From Gemmatimonadales bacterium UBA7835 (lineage in GTDB: Bacteria; Gemmatimonadota; Gemmatimonadetes; Longimicrobiales; Gaopeijiaceae), in contig DLTN01000085.1 of assembly GCA_002500925.1 (NCBI GenBank), positions 1 to 6,098 of the forward strand: DNA of 6,098 nt, given 5' to 3'. The first letter of the stretch is position 1. Each line of letters starts with the position of its first letter. Positions 5,881 through 6,098 of the stretch are shown here, in pieces. A program made the translations under genes and the position numbers. Below the pieces are notes generated by a model. That model did no database searches and was not told where the DNA came from. It was given only the letters and a program-made list of their open reading frames with translations.

Positions 5881-6098
5881 ATGTCCGTAAAGAGCGAAAG
5901 ACCAACCAAATATATCTTTGTCACGGGCGGAGTCGTCTCCTCTCTTGGAAAGGGTATAGCTGCAGCGTCCATCGGTAGGCTACTGAAGGAACGCGGGTTA
6001 CGCGTGACTCTCCAGAAGTTCGATCCATACATCAACGTAGACCCTGGGACACTCTCCCCGTATCAACATGGTGAGGTGTTCGTGACGGACGATGGAGC
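5881..6098 (+). CDS. pyrG: CTP synthase, N-terminal part
   Basis: PyrG makes CTP from UTP with ATP and glutamine, the last step of pyrimidine nucleotide synthesis. Only 72 codons plus two bases are in the window; the family is about 540 residues, so the rest of the synthetase domain and the whole class I glutamine amidotransferase domain lie to the right. The visible part is unmistakable: KYIFVTGGVVSSLGKGIAAA (10-29) is the ATP-binding loop, followed by LQKFDPYINVDPGTLSPYQH (44-63) and GEVFVTDDGA (64-73), with D70/D71 near the Mg/ATP site. ATG 5881 is 4 bases after the kdsB stop. The spacer is CCCC and no Shine-Dalgarno is seen in the 20 bases before it, so translation is probably coupled to kdsB. 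Its product feeds KdsB directly, giving the pair a clear metabolic logic. Confidence 0.95.
   Translation, partial: MSVKSERPTKYIFVTGGVVSSLGKGIAAASIGRLLKERGLRVTLQKFDPYINVDPGTLSPYQHGEVFVTDDG

Noticed and set aside
1..6098. A dif site, CRISPR array, insertion sequence, phage or defence system
   Set aside because: I scanned for dif-like palindromes near xerD, regularly spaced repeats, terminal inverted repeats and mobile genes and saw none; the gene content is housekeeping.

Overview
The window looks like ordinary bacterial chromosome from a Gram-negative (diderm) organism. A Kdo-activating enzyme (KdsB) implies lipopolysaccharide, and there is a typical XerD and a periplasmic-type S41 protease. 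Codon choice is mixed and only moderately GC-rich by eye. The mix of genes (two-domain glutamine-dependent NAD synthetase, then kdsB and pyrG side by side, with an exported Ctp-type protease) would fit an uncultured member of a group such as Gemmatimonadota. That placement is a tentative inference; nothing in the sequence proves it.

Layout, left to right. Positions 2-439 (+) hold the C-terminal part of a DedA/VTT-domain membrane protein whose start lies outside the window. A xerD-type tyrosine recombinase follows at 445-1350 (+), almost touching it, with its Shine-Dalgarno inside the last codons of the DedA gene. Converging on xerD with only 28 bases between stop codons is a minus-strand gene (1379-2980) for a secreted S41/C-terminal processing protease with PDZ and complete catalytic residues. 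Its start faces a roughly 200-base divergent intergenic region (2981-3176), beyond which nadE runs rightward (3177-4985 +). After a 114-base gap come kdsB (5100-5876 +) and, 4 bases later, the first 72 codons of pyrG (5881-6098 +), cut by the window edge.

How the genes work together. NadE makes NAD using ammonia from glutamine. PyrG makes CTP, also using glutamine, and KdsB consumes CTP to activate Kdo for LPS core synthesis, so kdsB-pyrG is a sensible supply-and-use pair. XerD resolves chromosome dimers; DedA proteins serve membrane lipid handling; the S41 protease acts in the envelope. All complete genes appear intact.

I found no mobile element, CRISPR array, RNA gene, phage gene or defence system, and no convincing novel system. 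The most unusual item is a perfect 10-bp inverted repeat with a 3-base loop, placed in the part of nadE that encodes the linker between its two enzyme domains. Several genes (nadE, kdsB, pyrG) lack a visible Shine-Dalgarno, while xerD and the protease have one.
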